A stretch of DNA of 64,000 bases from Mucilaginibacter arboris (GTDB lineage: Bacteria; Bacteroidota; Bacteroidia; Sphingobacteriales; Sphingobacteriaceae), in NCBI RefSeq assembly GCF_009754915.1, contig NZ_WPIK01000010.1, positions 109,007 to 173,006 of the forward strand, in the 5' to 3' direction. Made by a program: the position numbers and the translations under genes. Each line of letters starts with the position of its first letter. The stretch's first letter is position 1. Below, piece by piece: positions 1 to 9,391 of the stretch. Below the pieces are notes generated by a model, which saw only the letters and a program-made list of their open reading frames with translations, was not told the DNA's origin and searched no databases.

Positions 1-2
1 TC

Positions 3-1430
3 GATTACTGGACAAATGAAAAGGAAAGCCCTTATGTCGAAGTAAAACCGTTTGATTGGTTTCGCGGCTATCATGTTGGCGGACGCTCTTTAATGTGGGG
101 CAGGCAATCTTACCGCTGGAGCGATTATGATTTTGAAGCGAATGCTAAAGATGGTATTGCTATTGACTGGCCTATCCGTTACAAGGATTTAGCTCCCTGG
201 TACAGTTATGTAGAAAAATTTGCAGGAATTAGTGGCAACCGCGATGGCTTGCCGCAATTGCCGGATGGCGATTTTATGCCGCCTATGGAAATGAACGTGG
301 TAGAAAAAGACGTAGCTGCACGTATCAAATCACATTATAAAAATATGCGCCACATGGTTATTGGAAGAGTAGCCAATATTACCGAAGCGCTTAAAAACAG
401 GACTAACTGCCAATATAGAAATAAATGCTGGCTGGGTTGCCCTTTTGGTGCTTATTTCAGCACGCAATCTTCTACTTTGCCAGCAGCTGTGGCCACGGGT
501 AATTTAACGCTTCGCCCGTTTTCTATCGTTACTAAAATTTTGTATGATAAAAACAGCAAGAAGGCAACCGGAGTGGAAGTGCTTGATGCAGAAACCAATC
601 AAACTTACGAGTACAAAGCGAAAGTAATTTTCCTGAATGCTTCTACCTTAAACTCTGCCTGGGTTTTAATGAATTCTGCTACCGATGTCTGGCCGGATGG
701 TTTAGGCAGCAGCAGTGGCGAACTGGGCCATAATTTAATGGACCATCACTTTCGTTGTGGTGCAAAAGGCAGGGTTGAAGGGTTTGAAGATAAATACTAC
801 TTTGGCCGCCGTGCCAATGGTATTTATGTACCCCGTTTCCGCAATTTATTTGGTGATAAAAGAGATTATATCCGCGGTTTTGGATACCAGGGAAGTGCGA
901 GCAGGGAAGGCTGGAGCCGTGAAATTGCCGAAATGAATATTGGCGGAGATTTTAAAGATGCACTATCAGAACCAGGAAGCTGGACGATGGGTTTAGGTGC
1001 CTTTGGCGAAACGCTGCCTTATCATGAAAACCGTACTTATCTCGATAAAACAAAAAAAGATAAATGGGGACTGCCGGTTTTGGCAATGGACGCAACCATT
1101 AAAGATAACGAGCAGAAAATGCGTGTAGATATGATGCAGGATGCCAAAGAAATGATGGAAATTGCCGGTTTAAAAGATGTAAAAGTTTATAATAATGGTT
1201 ATAATTTAGGTGGAGGTATCCACGAAATGGGAACTGCACGTATGGGCCTTGATCCGAAAACCTCCGTATTAAACAAGCACAACCAGGTTTGGGATGCAAC
1301 CAATGTTTACGTAACAGATGGTGCTGCCATGACATCGGCTGCTTGCCAGAACCCTTCGCTTACTTATATGGCACTTACCGCCCGTGCTGTTGACCATGCT
1401 GTTGGTGAAATGAAAAAGTTGAATGTTTGA
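3..1430 (+). CDS. GMC-family sugar dehydrogenase, catalytic subunit (5' part outside window)
   Basis: Probable FAD-dependent periplasmic sugar dehydrogenase. The frame is open from base 3, so the N-terminal FAD-binding part lies upstream of the window; alignment by eye with the complete paralogue at 10819-12537 suggests roughly 90 residues are missing. Visible parts are 'GYHVGGRSLMWGRQ' near the new N-terminus, a Cys-rich stretch 'CQYRNKCWLGCPFG', and the GMC C-terminal domain with the His of 'GGIHEMGTARMG' and the Asn of 'CQNPSLTYMAL', the usual catalytic His/Asn pair. In known members the partners are a small gluconate_2-dh3 subunit (here 2925-3497) and a cytochrome c (here 5819-6256). The exact sugar is not readable; oxidation at C3 of a glycoside is inferred from the neighbours. 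Confidence 0.88.
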   Translation, partial: DYWTNEKESPYVEVKPFDWFRGYHVGGRSLMWGRQSYRWSDYDFEANAKDGIAIDWPIRYKDLAPWYSYVEKFAGISGNRDGLPQLPDGDFMPPMEMNVVEKDVAARIKSHYKNMRHMVIGRVANITEALKNRTNCQYRNKCWLGCPFGAYFSTQSSTLPAAVATGNLTLRPFSIVTKILYDKNSKKATGVEVLDAETNQTYEYKAKVIFLNASTLNSAWVLMNSATDVWPDGLGSSSGELGHNLMDHHFRCGAKGRVEGFEDKYYFGRRANGIYVPRFRNLFGDKRDYIRGFGYQGSASREGWSREIAEMNIGGDFKDALSEPGSWTMGLGAFGETLPYHENRTYLDKTKKDKWGLPVLAMDATIKDNEQKMRVDMMQDAKEMMEIAGLKDVKVYNNGYNLGGGIHEMGTARMGLDPKTSVLNKHNQVWDATNVYVTDGAAMTSAACQNPSLTYMALTARAVDHAVGEMKKLNV

Positions 1431-1436
1431 TACTGA

Positions 1437-1459
1437 AATTTAAGTGATAAAAGAAGCAT
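1437..1459 (-). repeat. ATGCTTCTTTTA repeat, minus copy
   Basis: Exact 12-bp core at 1448-1459 with a T/A tail toward 1437. It fills most of the 38-bp gap before the Tat oxidoreductase and ends 9 bp before its ATG. Confidence 0.85.
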
Positions 1460-1468
1460 TTTATTCTC

Positions 1469-2896
1469 ATGACTAAAGAAAACGATCAGCAAAAAACAGT
1501 AAACCGGCGCATTTTTATAAAAAATGCTGCAATTACTGCTGCGGCTTTTACCATCGTTCCGCGCTTTGTTTTAGGCGGAAAAGGATACACAGCACCAAGT
1601 GATAAATTGATAATTGCCGGCATCGGCGTTGGTGGAAAAGGTGAAAGTGATCTAACCAATTTTTATAAAAGCGGTAAGGCTGAAATTGGTTTTTTGTGTG
1701 ATGTGGACGATCGTCGTGCTGCAAAATCTGTAGCAAGTTTTCCGAAAGCAAAATACTACAAAGACTGGCGGAAACTTTTTGATAAAGAAGCAAAACACAT
1801 AGATGCGGTTTCAGTATCAACACCAGATCATAACCATGCCATTATTACTTTGGCTGCCATGCAACACCACAAACATGTGTACGTGCAAAAGCCGTTAACA
1901 CATGATATTTACGAAGCGCGGATGTTAACGGAAGCAGCTAAGAAATATAAAGTGGTAACCCAAATGGGCAACCAGGGCGCATCGAATGACGGAACACGGC
2001 AATTAACAGAATGGTACGATAATGATTTGATTGGAGATGTGCATACGGTTTACTGCTGGACAAATCGCCCGGTCTGGCCGCAAGGTATTCCATGGCCAAC
2101 AACAAAAGCAGAAGTTCCTAAAGAGTTAGATTGGGATTTGTGGTTAGGCACAGCTCCTCAGAAAGATTATGTAGATAAACTAATCCCTTTTAACTGGCGC
2201 GGCTGGTGGGATTACGGTACGGGCGCTTTAGGCGATATGGGTTGCCATTTGGTAGAAGCGCCTTTCCGGGTATTGGGTTTGCAATACGCAAAAGATGTAC
2301 AGGCAAGTGTGGGAAGTGTTTATGTAGATGAATTTAAACGCGGTATTTTTCCGGATAGTTGTCCGCCTTCCAGCCATATTACCCTAACTTTCCCCAAAAC
2401 AAACAAAACAAAAGGAGATATAACGCTGCATTGGATGGATGGGGGCATACAGCCGGAAAGGCCTGAAGAATTAGGCGCAAACGAAAAGTTTGGCGACGAC
2501 GGAAACGGAACGCTATTTATCGGTACAAAAGGAAAAATGATTGCCAGTACTTATTCTGCTGATCCTAAATTATTACCAACATCCCGCACCAATGAAGTAC
2601 AGGTTAAGCAAACCATAGAGCGTGTGCCAGGCCAGGCCGAAGGCCATTACGGACAATGGGTAGAAGCATGTTTGGCAGGTTATGGCAAAAAACAAGTGAG
2701 TTCACCATTTGAAGTTGCCGGCCCGTTAACAGAAGCATTACTGATGGCAAATTTAGCAGTAAGGGGAAATGATTTAAAAGGCGGCCATATAAAAATGCTT
2801 TGGGATAACCAAAATATGAAGATTACCAATTTTGATGATGTAAACCGTTTTGTAAAACGCGATTACCGTCAGGGCTGGAATAATTTAAAAGTTTAA
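1469..2896 (+). CDS. Gfo/Idh/MocA-family oxidoreductase, Tat-exported
   Basis: NAD(P)-dependent sugar oxidoreductase, 475 aa. A twin-arginine segment 'NRRIFIKN' followed by a hydrophobic stretch (about residues 13-35) predicts Tat export, so the cofactor would be tightly bound in the periplasm. The Rossmann start is 'IIAGIGVGGKG' (about 48-58), and 'VQKPLTHD' (about 140-147) is the family's E/Q-K-P motif with the catalytic-type Lys. The C-terminal half is the long Bacteroidota-type extension. It lies 38 bp after the GMC gene and 28 bp before the small subunit, so the three are probably co-transcribed. Substrate unknown; a keto-sugar intermediate of the same pathway is an inference. Confidence 0.88.
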   Translation: MTKENDQQKTVNRRIFIKNAAITAAAFTIVPRFVLGGKGYTAPSDKLIIAGIGVGGKGESDLTNFYKSGKAEIGFLCDVDDRRAAKSVASFPKAKYYKDWRKLFDKEAKHIDAVSVSTPDHNHAIITLAAMQHHKHVYVQKPLTHDIYEARMLTEAAKKYKVVTQMGNQGASNDGTRQLTEWYDNDLIGDVHTVYCWTNRPVWPQGIPWPTTKAEVPKELDWDLWLGTAPQKDYVDKLIPFNWRGWWDYGTGALGDMGCHLVEAPFRVLGLQYAKDVQASVGSVYVDEFKRGIFPDSCPPSSHITLTFPKTNKTKGDITLHWMDGGIQPERPEELGANEKFGDDGNGTLFIGTKGKMIASTYSADPKLLPTSRTNEVQVKQTIERVPGQAEGHYGQWVEACLAGYGKKQVSSPFEVAGPLTEALLMANLAVRGNDLKGGHIKMLWDNQNMKITNFDDVNRFVKRDYRQGWNNLKV

Positions 2897-2924
2897 TAAC
2901 ATACTGTTTTTATGCACTAAAAAT

Positions 2925-3497
2925 ATGGATAGAAGAGAAGCTGTTACCAAAATTGCCTGGCTGCTTGGCGGAACAATAGTAGGCGCCGAGCTTTTTGTAC
3001 AAGGTGGATGTAAATCAACGCACGAAAAAGTAAGCGAACTATTTAGTAAAGAGCAAATTAGTTTTTTAGATGAAGTGGGCAATACTATTTTCCCTGCTAC
3101 CAATACGCCTGGTGCTAAAGCTGCCGGTATTGGTAAGTTTATGGCGGTAATGGTAAAAGATTGTTATTTGCCAAAAGACCAGAAAGTGTTTACCAAAGGC
3201 TTATCCCAGTTGGATGAAGCAAGCCAGAAAAAGAACGGCAAGAAGTTTTTAGAGTCCGACCCGAAACAGCGTACAGCTTTGCTGGTAGATTTGGATAACG
3301 AGCAGAAAGCCTATCAAAAAACTAAAAAGAAAGAAGACCCGAACCATTATTTCAGGATGATGAAAGAGCTCACGATGTTAGGCTATTTCACTTCAGAAGT
3401 TGGCGCAACCAAAGCTTTACATTATTTGCCGGTTCCTGGAAAATATGATGGCGATGTGCCTTATAAAAAAGGTGAAAAAGCCTGGGCACTTTCCTAA
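2925..3497 (+). CDS. Gluconate 2-dehydrogenase subunit 3 family protein
   Basis: Small subunit of membrane or periplasmic GMC sugar dehydrogenases, 190 aa, needed in known systems for export or assembly of the flavin subunit. The N-terminus has Arg-Arg ('MDRREAVTKIAW'), a hydrophobic helix and 'QGGCKS', which looks like a lipobox, so it may be a Tat lipoprotein. The core 'TIFPATNTPGAKAAGIGKFM' matches the family's conserved start (about residues 51-70). A paralogue sits at 10269-10826 directly before the second GMC gene. Here the order is GMC, oxidoreductase, small subunit. Confidence 0.87.
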   Translation: MDRREAVTKIAWLLGGTIVGAELFVQGGCKSTHEKVSELFSKEQISFLDEVGNTIFPATNTPGAKAAGIGKFMAVMVKDCYLPKDQKVFTKGLSQLDEASQKKNGKKFLESDPKQRTALLVDLDNEQKAYQKTKKKEDPNHYFRMMKELTMLGYFTSEVGATKALHYLPVPGKYDGDVPYKKGEKAWALS

Positions 3498-3516
3498 TCA
3501 ATACAAAAAGTTAATA

Positions 3517-4668
3517 ATGAGACTAAGATTAGGAATGATTGGTGGCGGACAAGGTGCTTTTATTGGTGCTGTTCATCGCATTGCTGCACGAATGGACGAT
3601 CAGTATGAATTAGTTTGTGGCGCTTTCAGCAGTGATCCTGCAAAATCAAAAGCAAGCGGTTTGTTACTAAATTTGCCCGACAATCGGATTTATAATTCCT
3701 GGCAGGAACTGATCGAAAAAGAAAAGCAACTTCCGGAAAACGAACGGGTACAGGTTATCAGCATTGTTACACCAAACCATGTCCATTTTGCACCTGCAAA
3801 AGAAGCATTGGAAAATGGTTTTCATGTTATCCTGGATAAACCTGCAACTTTTTCGCTTCAGGAAGCAAAAGACTTACAGCAAGTAATTGAACAAACCGGA
3901 AATCTTTTCTGCCTCACCCATACTTATACCGGTTATCCGATGGTAAAAGAAGCAAGGCAGATTGTTTTGTCTGGCAAACTTGGAAAAATCAGAAAAGTTT
4001 ATGTAGAATATCCGCAAGGCTGGTTAAGTAAATTTGAAGAAGGAACAGACAATAAACAAGCATCCTGGCGCACAGACCCGACAAAAAGCGGCATTGCCGG
4101 GGCAATGGGCGATATTGGCACACATGCTTTTAATTTATGCGAATATGTTTCCGGTTTACAAATTGAAAAGCTTTGTGCTGATATAAATATAATGGTACAA
4201 GGCCGTCAGTTAGATGATGACGGTGCCGTATTGTTAAAATTCAGCAACGGAGCAAGCGGTATTTTAGTAGCCACGCAAGTTGCTGCCGGAGAAGAAAACA
4301 ATGTTAAAATAAGAGTTTACGGAGAAAAAGGAGGATTAGAGTGGCAACAGGCAGATGCAAATACTTTAAAGGTAATGCTGCTCGACAAACCGGTAGAAAT
4401 CTGGCGTACGGGCGGAGGTTATACCAGTTCTTTTGCGCAACAAAATACACGGACACCTGCTGGCCATCCCGAAGGTTACCTGGAAGCTTTTGCCAATCTT
4501 TATAAAAATTTCGCTTTTACTATAAAAGCAGGTTTAGAAGGAAAAAAGCCTGAAAAAGAATGGTTGGATTTTCCGGGAATTGAAGAAGGCGTGCGCGGAA
4601 TGGCATTTATAGAAAACGTAATTGCTTCCGGCAAATCAGAAAAAAAATGGACTGATTTTACCATATAA
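3517..4668 (+). CDS. Gfo/Idh/MocA-family oxidoreductase, cytoplasmic
   Basis: Second sugar oxidoreductase, 383 aa. I chose the ATG at 3517 because translation from it begins 'MRLRLGMIGGGQGAFIG', a complete Rossmann GxGxxG-like start; an upstream in-frame ATG at 3400 would lie inside the previous gene. The catalytic motif reads 'VILDKPATFS' and the His of 'GDIGTHAFNL' fits the usual active-site histidine. There is no signal peptide, so it should act in the cytoplasm, unlike the Tat-exported paralogue at 1469. It starts 19 bp after the small subunit and ends 6 bp before the next isomerase. Confidence 0.88.
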   Translation: MRLRLGMIGGGQGAFIGAVHRIAARMDDQYELVCGAFSSDPAKSKASGLLLNLPDNRIYNSWQELIEKEKQLPENERVQVISIVTPNHVHFAPAKEALENGFHVILDKPATFSLQEAKDLQQVIEQTGNLFCLTHTYTGYPMVKEARQIVLSGKLGKIRKVYVEYPQGWLSKFEEGTDNKQASWRTDPTKSGIAGAMGDIGTHAFNLCEYVSGLQIEKLCADINIMVQGRQLDDDGAVLLKFSNGASGILVATQVAAGEENNVKIRVYGEKGGLEWQQADANTLKVMLLDKPVEIWRTGGGYTSSFAQQNTRTPAGHPEGYLEAFANLYKNFAFTIKAGLEGKKPEKEWLDFPGIEEGVRGMAFIENVIASGKSEKKWTDFTI

Positions 4669-4674
4669 TTTACT

Positions 4675-5727
4675 ATGACTACTTTATTAGGCCCAGCTAT
4701 ATTTTTAGCACAATTTATTGGTGATGAAGCACCTTTTAACAGTTTAGATGCTATTTGTCGCTGGGCTGCCGATCTTGGTTTTCAGGGCATCCAGTTACCT
4801 ACTAACAATGCTTCTTTTATCGACCTAAAATTAGCAGCAGAAAGTAAAACATATGCGGATGACTTGAAAGGAAAAGTAAATAGTTTCGGGTTAGAAATAA
4901 CGGAACTATCAACGCATTTACAGGGACAGTTAGTTGCTGTAAATCCTGTTTACGATACTTTATTTGATGCTTTCGCGCCTGAGCAATATCGTAACAATCC
5001 AAACGCCCGGAAAGAATGGGCAATTCAGCAATTAAAATATGCCGCAAAAGCATCACAGAATTTAGGATTAAAAGCACATGCTACTTTTAGCGGTGCTTTA
5101 TTATGGCCGATGGTTTATCCCTGGCCGCAACGGCCGGCTGGTTTGGTAGAAACTGGTTTTACAGAATTAGCAAATCGATGGTTACCTATTTTAAATGAGT
5201 TTGATGAATGCGGAATAGATTTATGTTATGAAATCCATCCGGGAGAAGACCTGCATGATGGCATAAGCTACGAAATGTTCTTGGAAAAAGTGAATAACCA
5301 TCCTCGTGCCTGCCTGCTTTATGATCCTTCGCATTTTGTATTGCAGTGTTTGGATTACTTGGCTTACATCGACAATTACCACGAACGCATTAAAATGTTT
5401 CATGTAAAAGATGCAGAATTTAACCCAACAGGAAAACAAGGCGTTTACGGCGGTTACCAAAATTGGATTGATCGTGCCGGCCGTTTCCGTTCTTTAGGCG
5501 ATGGCCAGGTTGATTTCAAAGCTATTTTTAGTAAAATGGCTGCTTACGATTACAAAGGCTGGGCAGTTTTAGAATGGGAGTGCGCACTTAAAAATCAGAA
5601 AGACGGCGCTAGGGAAGGGGCAGAATTTATCAGAAACCATATTATCCGGGTAACCGACAAAGCATTTGATGATTTTGCCGCTTCCGGTGCGGATGCTTCT
5701 TTTAACAGAACTTTATTAGGAATATAA
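4675..5727 (+). CDS. Sugar phosphate isomerase/epimerase (TIM barrel)
   Basis: AP-endonuclease-2-like TIM barrel of 350 aa, the family that isomerises sugars and keto-sugars with a divalent metal. Metal-ligand-type residues are visible in 'CYEIHPGEDLHDG', 'LLYDPSHFVLQ', 'KMFHVKDAEF' and 'AVLEWECALK'. No signal peptide. Only 6 bp separate it from the preceding oxidoreductase, suggesting translational coupling and action on the same sugar. The substrate cannot be read from the sequence. Confidence 0.86.
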   Translation: MTTLLGPAIFLAQFIGDEAPFNSLDAICRWAADLGFQGIQLPTNNASFIDLKLAAESKTYADDLKGKVNSFGLEITELSTHLQGQLVAVNPVYDTLFDAFAPEQYRNNPNARKEWAIQQLKYAAKASQNLGLKAHATFSGALLWPMVYPWPQRPAGLVETGFTELANRWLPILNEFDECGIDLCYEIHPGEDLHDGISYEMFLEKVNNHPRACLLYDPSHFVLQCLDYLAYIDNYHERIKMFHVKDAEFNPTGKQGVYGGYQNWIDRAGRFRSLGDGQVDFKAIFSKMAAYDYKGWAVLEWECALKNQKDGAREGAEFIRNHIIRVTDKAFDDFAASGADASFNRTLLGI

Positions 5728-5818
5728 ATTAAATACAAACTATTGTAGTTGTAAAGGAAATCAGACGAAAAGCTTTTCTCGATAATACTTCAGCAGCTTC
5801 AAAAATTAAATTATCACC

Positions 5819-6256
5819 ATGAAAAAAACAGCTATTATCCTTAGCCTTTGTGCCGTTATTGCCGCATGCAGTAACAATAAGTCTGATCAAAATGTAAGCA
5901 ACGACAGTACAACAGCAGCCAATCAAAGCGCAAAAAGCCAGGAAAGCGACGCCGATACCAATGCGACTAAAATTGGTACAGATTCTAATGCAGGCAACGC
6001 CCCTTCAAAAGGTGCACAATTAATTGCTTCGGCTGATTGTTTGGGTTGCCACAAAGAGCAGGAAAAATTAGTCGGGCCGGCTTATAAAGATGTTGCTAAA
6101 AAATATCCTTCAAACGATAAAAATATCACTTATCTGGCTAATAAAATCATTTCCGGCGGTAAAGGTGTTTGGGGCGATGTACCGATGACCCCACATCCAA
6201 ATTTAGCTTTAGCTGATGCTAAGGAAATGGCAAAATATGTTCTGTCTTTAAAATAA
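5819..6256 (+). CDS. c-type cytochrome lipoprotein
   Basis: Small monohaem cytochrome c of 145 aa. The signal 'MKKTAIILSLCAVIAACSNN' ends in a lipobox with Cys at about residue 17. A Ser/Asn/Asp/Thr-rich linker (about 20-65) precedes the haem domain with 'CLGCHKE' (CxxCH, about 79-83) and a distal Met in 'VPMTPHP'. In this setting it is the likely electron acceptor of the GMC dehydrogenases. The 91-bp gap upstream holds the palindrome GAAAAGCTTTTC (5767-5778) and could contain a separate promoter, but no clear -7 box is seen. Confidence 0.9.
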   Translation: MKKTAIILSLCAVIAACSNNKSDQNVSNDSTTAANQSAKSQESDADTNATKIGTDSNAGNAPSKGAQLIASADCLGCHKEQEKLVGPAYKDVAKKYPSNDKNITYLANKIISGGKGVWGDVPMTPHPNLALADAKEMAKYVLSLK

Positions 6257-6290
6257 ATCCAATTTAATCTAACCTTAAACTAAACCAATT

Positions 6291-7553
6291 ATGACTGCTG
6301 CTATCCGCACCAAGTTATCTGCCATGATGTTCCTGGAATTTTTTATCTGGGGCGGATGGTTTGTAACTTTAGGAACATATCTATTAAAAGACTTAAAAAC
6401 ATCCGGAATAGAAGTCGGTGCGGCTGTTACCACACAATCCATCGGCGCTATTGTTGCGCCGTTTATTATCGGTTTAATTGCCGATAAGTTTTTCTCCGCA
6501 CAAAAAATCCTGGGTGTTTTGCATTTATTAGGCGGGGCGCTGCTTTGGTGGGCATCAACAGCAACAAATTTCAGTTCTTTTTACCCGGTTATTTTAGTTT
6601 ACATGATTCTGTACATGCCAACGCTGGCATTGGTTAATTCTGTTTCTTTCCGGCAAATGCAAAACCCAAGTAAAGAATTTCCGCCAATCCGGGTATTAGG
6701 AACTATTGGATGGATCGTGGCAGGAGCATTAATCAGTTGGTTAAACTGGGACAAACAAGGCGGAGAAGCAGCATTGGTAAACACTTTTAAAATGGCTGCT
6801 ATTGCATCTGTTGTGCTTGGTTTATTCAGTTTTACGCTGCCTTCAACACCTCCTGTTAAACGTGGGGAAAGTACAACTATTGGCGAAATTTTAGGTTTGG
6901 ATGCTATCCGTTTGCTTAAAAACAGTTCTTATCTCATTTTTTTTATTGCTTCTATAGCCATTTGTATTCCGCTTGCATTCTATTATGGTTTTGCCAATCC
7001 TTTTTTCCAGGAAAAAGGCATGCAGGCAACAACGGTAACGCAATCACTTGGGCAGGTATCAGAAATATTATTTATGGTGATGATCCCTTTCTTTTTTGTA
7101 AGGTTAGGTGTTAAAAAAATGCTTGCTGTAGGAATGCTGGCCTGGGCTTTACGCTACGTTTTGTTTGCCTATGGCGATGCCAATTCCAATTACTGGATGC
7201 TAATTTTAGGTATTGTTTTACATGGCGTTTGTTATGATTTCTTCTTCGTTACCGGACAAATTTATACGGATAACCTGGCAGGAGAACGTTTTAAAAGTGC
7301 CGCCCAGGGTTTTATTACTTTAGCTACTTATGGTGTCGGAATGCTGATTGGTTCTTTAATTGCCGGACGTATTGTTGATCAATATAAAACATCAGAAACA
7401 GCCCATAACTGGCAAACCATTTGGCTGATACCGGCAGGAATAGCCGCAGTAGTTATGGTTTTGTTCCTCTTATTTTTTAGGGATAAAAACAGCATGGCAA
7501 CTGATCCTGCTTTGAACCTCGACGAGCAAAAAGATATGCGTTTAGATGTTTAA
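6291..7553 (+). CDS. MFS transporter, nucleoside:H+ symporter (NupG-like) family
   Basis: Inner-membrane permease of 420 aa with about 12 hydrophobic helices. The N-terminus 'KLSAMMFLEFFIWGGWFVTLG' and the charged loop 'IRVLGTIGWIVAGALISW' match the nucleoside permease (NHS) branch of MFS. Many Bacteroidota members sit in sugar loci rather than nucleoside loci, so here it probably imports the oxidised sugar or its cleavage product (inference). It is 34 bp after the cytochrome gene and 11 bp before the next isomerase. Confidence 0.85.
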   Translation: MTAAIRTKLSAMMFLEFFIWGGWFVTLGTYLLKDLKTSGIEVGAAVTTQSIGAIVAPFIIGLIADKFFSAQKILGVLHLLGGALLWWASTATNFSSFYPVILVYMILYMPTLALVNSVSFRQMQNPSKEFPPIRVLGTIGWIVAGALISWLNWDKQGGEAALVNTFKMAAIASVVLGLFSFTLPSTPPVKRGESTTIGEILGLDAIRLLKNSSYLIFFIASIAICIPLAFYYGFANPFFQEKGMQATTVTQSLGQVSEILFMVMIPFFFVRLGVKKMLAVGMLAWALRYVLFAYGDANSNYWMLILGIVLHGVCYDFFFVTGQIYTDNLAGERFKSAAQGFITLATYGVGMLIGSLIAGRIVDQYKTSETAHNWQTIWLIPAGIAAVVMVLFLLFFRDKNSMATDPALNLDEQKDMRLDV

Positions 7554-7564
7554 CCGATAAAATT

Positions 7565-8446
7565 ATGGCATCAAAACAAAACCGCCGTTCTGCTATCAAA
7601 AACTTACTTGCCGGTACAGCAACTGTTGCTGCCGGCAGTACAATTGCTTCTTTTACCACACTAAAAATGGAACCCTTAGCACTTAAAGGAAACATCAATC
7701 ATTCGGTTTGCCGTTGGTGCTATAATGATTTATCGTTGGATGAACTTTGCATACAGGCAAAAAAAATCGGTATTAAAGGAATCGATCTGATCGGTCCAAA
7801 AGAATGGCCAATCCTGAAAAACCATGGAATGGATTCACCCATGTGCAACGGTGCCGAGATTAGTTTGACGGAAGGTTTCAACAATAAAAAATACCACGAA
7901 ACTTTGGTGAAGAATTATTCTGAGATGATTCCGCTGGTTGCAAAAGCCGGATACAAAAACCTGATCTGTTTCAGCGGAAGCAGGGAAGGTATGGATAACG
8001 AAACCGGCTGGAACAATTGTGTAGAAGGTTTAAAAAAAGTAATTGGCCTGGCCGAAAAACACAAAGTGGTGCTGGTAATGGAACTGCTAAACAGTAAAAT
8101 TAACCATAAAGATTACCAGTGCGACCGTACTTCATGGGGCGGAGAATTAGCTAAAAGAATGGGTTCTGAAAATTTTAAATTGCTGTTCGATATTTACCAC
8201 ATGCAAATTGACGAAGGCGATATCATCAGAAATATTACAGATTATCATCAATACATTGCGCATTACCATACTGGCGGCGTGCCGGGCAGAAATGAGATTG
8301 ATGATACTCAGGAATTATATTATCCGGCTATTATGCGGGCAATTGTAAAAACCGGCTTTAAAGGTTATGTGGCCCAGGAGTTTATTCCGAAGCAAAAAGA
8401 TAAAATTGCATCGCTAAAAAAAGCAATTGAAATATGTGATGTGTAA
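7565..8446 (+). CDS. Hydroxypyruvate isomerase-family TIM barrel, Tat signal
   Basis: Sugar isomerase of 293 aa. The N-terminus 'NRRSAIKNLLAG' is a twin-arginine signal, so it is probably periplasmic. The body is a hydroxypyruvate-isomerase-like TIM barrel with 'VVLVMELLNSKINHKDYQCD' (metal Glu), 'LLFDIYHMQIDEGD' (Asp and His), 'HYHTGGVPGRNEID' and 'VAQEFIPK'. The HPI-type 'YHMQ' and 'GR.E.D' motifs set it apart from the other barrels in this cluster. Its substrate is unlikely to be hydroxypyruvate itself; a keto-sugar is more plausible given the neighbours. Confidence 0.85.
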   Translation: MASKQNRRSAIKNLLAGTATVAAGSTIASFTTLKMEPLALKGNINHSVCRWCYNDLSLDELCIQAKKIGIKGIDLIGPKEWPILKNHGMDSPMCNGAEISLTEGFNNKKYHETLVKNYSEMIPLVAKAGYKNLICFSGSREGMDNETGWNNCVEGLKKVIGLAEKHKVVLVMELLNSKINHKDYQCDRTSWGGELAKRMGSENFKLLFDIYHMQIDEGDIIRNITDYHQYIAHYHTGGVPGRNEIDDTQELYYPAIMRAIVKTGFKGYVAQEFIPKQKDKIASLKKAIEICDV

Positions 8447-8482
8447 GTTCCAGTTTCCAATTATAAAACCTATTGACCAAGA

Positions 8483-9358
8483 ATGACAACAAGAAGAAGT
8501 TTTTTAGCACAAACCAGTTTTGCTGCTGCTGCCCTGTGGCTTCAGCCAGATTTACTTTTTGCCAAACCTGCTTATAAAGTTGGCTTGCAATTGTATAGCT
8601 TACGCGATGAAATTGGTAAAGATATAAAAGGAGTAATTGCAAAAGCTGCAAAAGCTGGCTATCAGGAACTGGAAACTTTTGGTTACGATAAAGAAAAAGG
8701 ATTTTTTGGTTTAAGCCCGAAAGAGTTTAAACAAACTTTAGCAGACAATGGAATGGTTACGCCAAGTGGCCATTACGGGATTGATCCGTTTTTAAATGGC
8801 GGAAGCAGTGATGACCTGAAAACTTATATTGAAGTTGCTAAAACAGCAGGCCAAAGTTATTTAACCGTTCCTTATTTAGGTGCAGATATGCGCAAATCGG
8901 TGGACGACTTTAAAAAGCTTGCATCAAATATGAACAAGGCAGCAGAACTTTGTAAGCAATCAGGTTTAAAATTAGCTTATCATAATCATGATTTTGAATT
9001 TAAGCCAATTGATGGAACCATGTTGTATGATGTTTTGCTAAAAGAAACCGATCCAAAATTAGTGAGTTTTGAAATGGATATTTATTGGGTTGTACGCGCA
9101 GGCCAAGACCCAGAAAAGTTAATTAAAGCATATCCCGGCCGTTTTCCAATGTGGCACATTAAGGATATGGATAAAACCAAGCCTGAATTAAATACCGAGA
9201 TTGGCAGCGGCAGCATTGATTTCAAAAAGATTTTTGCTTTGGCACAAGTTTCAGGGTTGAAGCATATTTTTATGGAACAGGAAAATTTTACCAATATCGA
9301 TCCTTATCAAAGCATCGCCCAAAGCTCAACTTACATCAAAAACGAACTGCTTAAATAA
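8483..9358 (+). CDS. Sugar phosphate isomerase/epimerase, Tat signal
   Basis: TIM-barrel isomerase of 291 aa. The start 'MTTRRSFLAQTSFAAAALWLQ' is a twin-arginine signal. Motifs are 'YHNHDFEFKPIDG', 'FEMDIYWVVRAGQDP', 'PMWHIKDMDKT' and 'FMEQENF', giving the usual metal Glu/Asp/His set. It is a paralogue of 13529-14413, sharing 'DIYWV..AGQDP' and 'W H.KDMDKT'. It lies between the HPI-like barrel and the DUF1080 hydrolase. Confidence 0.86.
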   Translation: MTTRRSFLAQTSFAAAALWLQPDLLFAKPAYKVGLQLYSLRDEIGKDIKGVIAKAAKAGYQELETFGYDKEKGFFGLSPKEFKQTLADNGMVTPSGHYGIDPFLNGGSSDDLKTYIEVAKTAGQSYLTVPYLGADMRKSVDDFKKLASNMNKAAELCKQSGLKLAYHNHDFEFKPIDGTMLYDVLLKETDPKLVSFEMDIYWVVRAGQDPEKLIKAYPGRFPMWHIKDMDKTKPELNTEIGSGSIDFKKIFALAQVSGLKHIFMEQENFTNIDPYQSIAQSSTYIKNELLK

Positions 9359-9367
9359 ATTTAGTTC

Positions 9368-9390
9368 ATGCTTCTTTTATCTGCAAAAAA
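9368..9390 (+). repeat. ATGCTTCTTTTA repeat, plus copy
   Basis: Exact core at 9368-9379, then TCTGC and an A-run. The 33-bp gap between two co-directional genes is almost entirely this element. Its own ATG is in frame with the next gene, which could mislead start calling. Confidence 0.85.
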
Positions 9391-9391
9391 T

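Noticed and set aside
3400..3516. Longer start for the second Gfo/Idh/MocA gene
   Set aside because: The extra 39 residues would be read from within the preceding gene in another frame, and the Rossmann fold begins right after the ATG at 3517.
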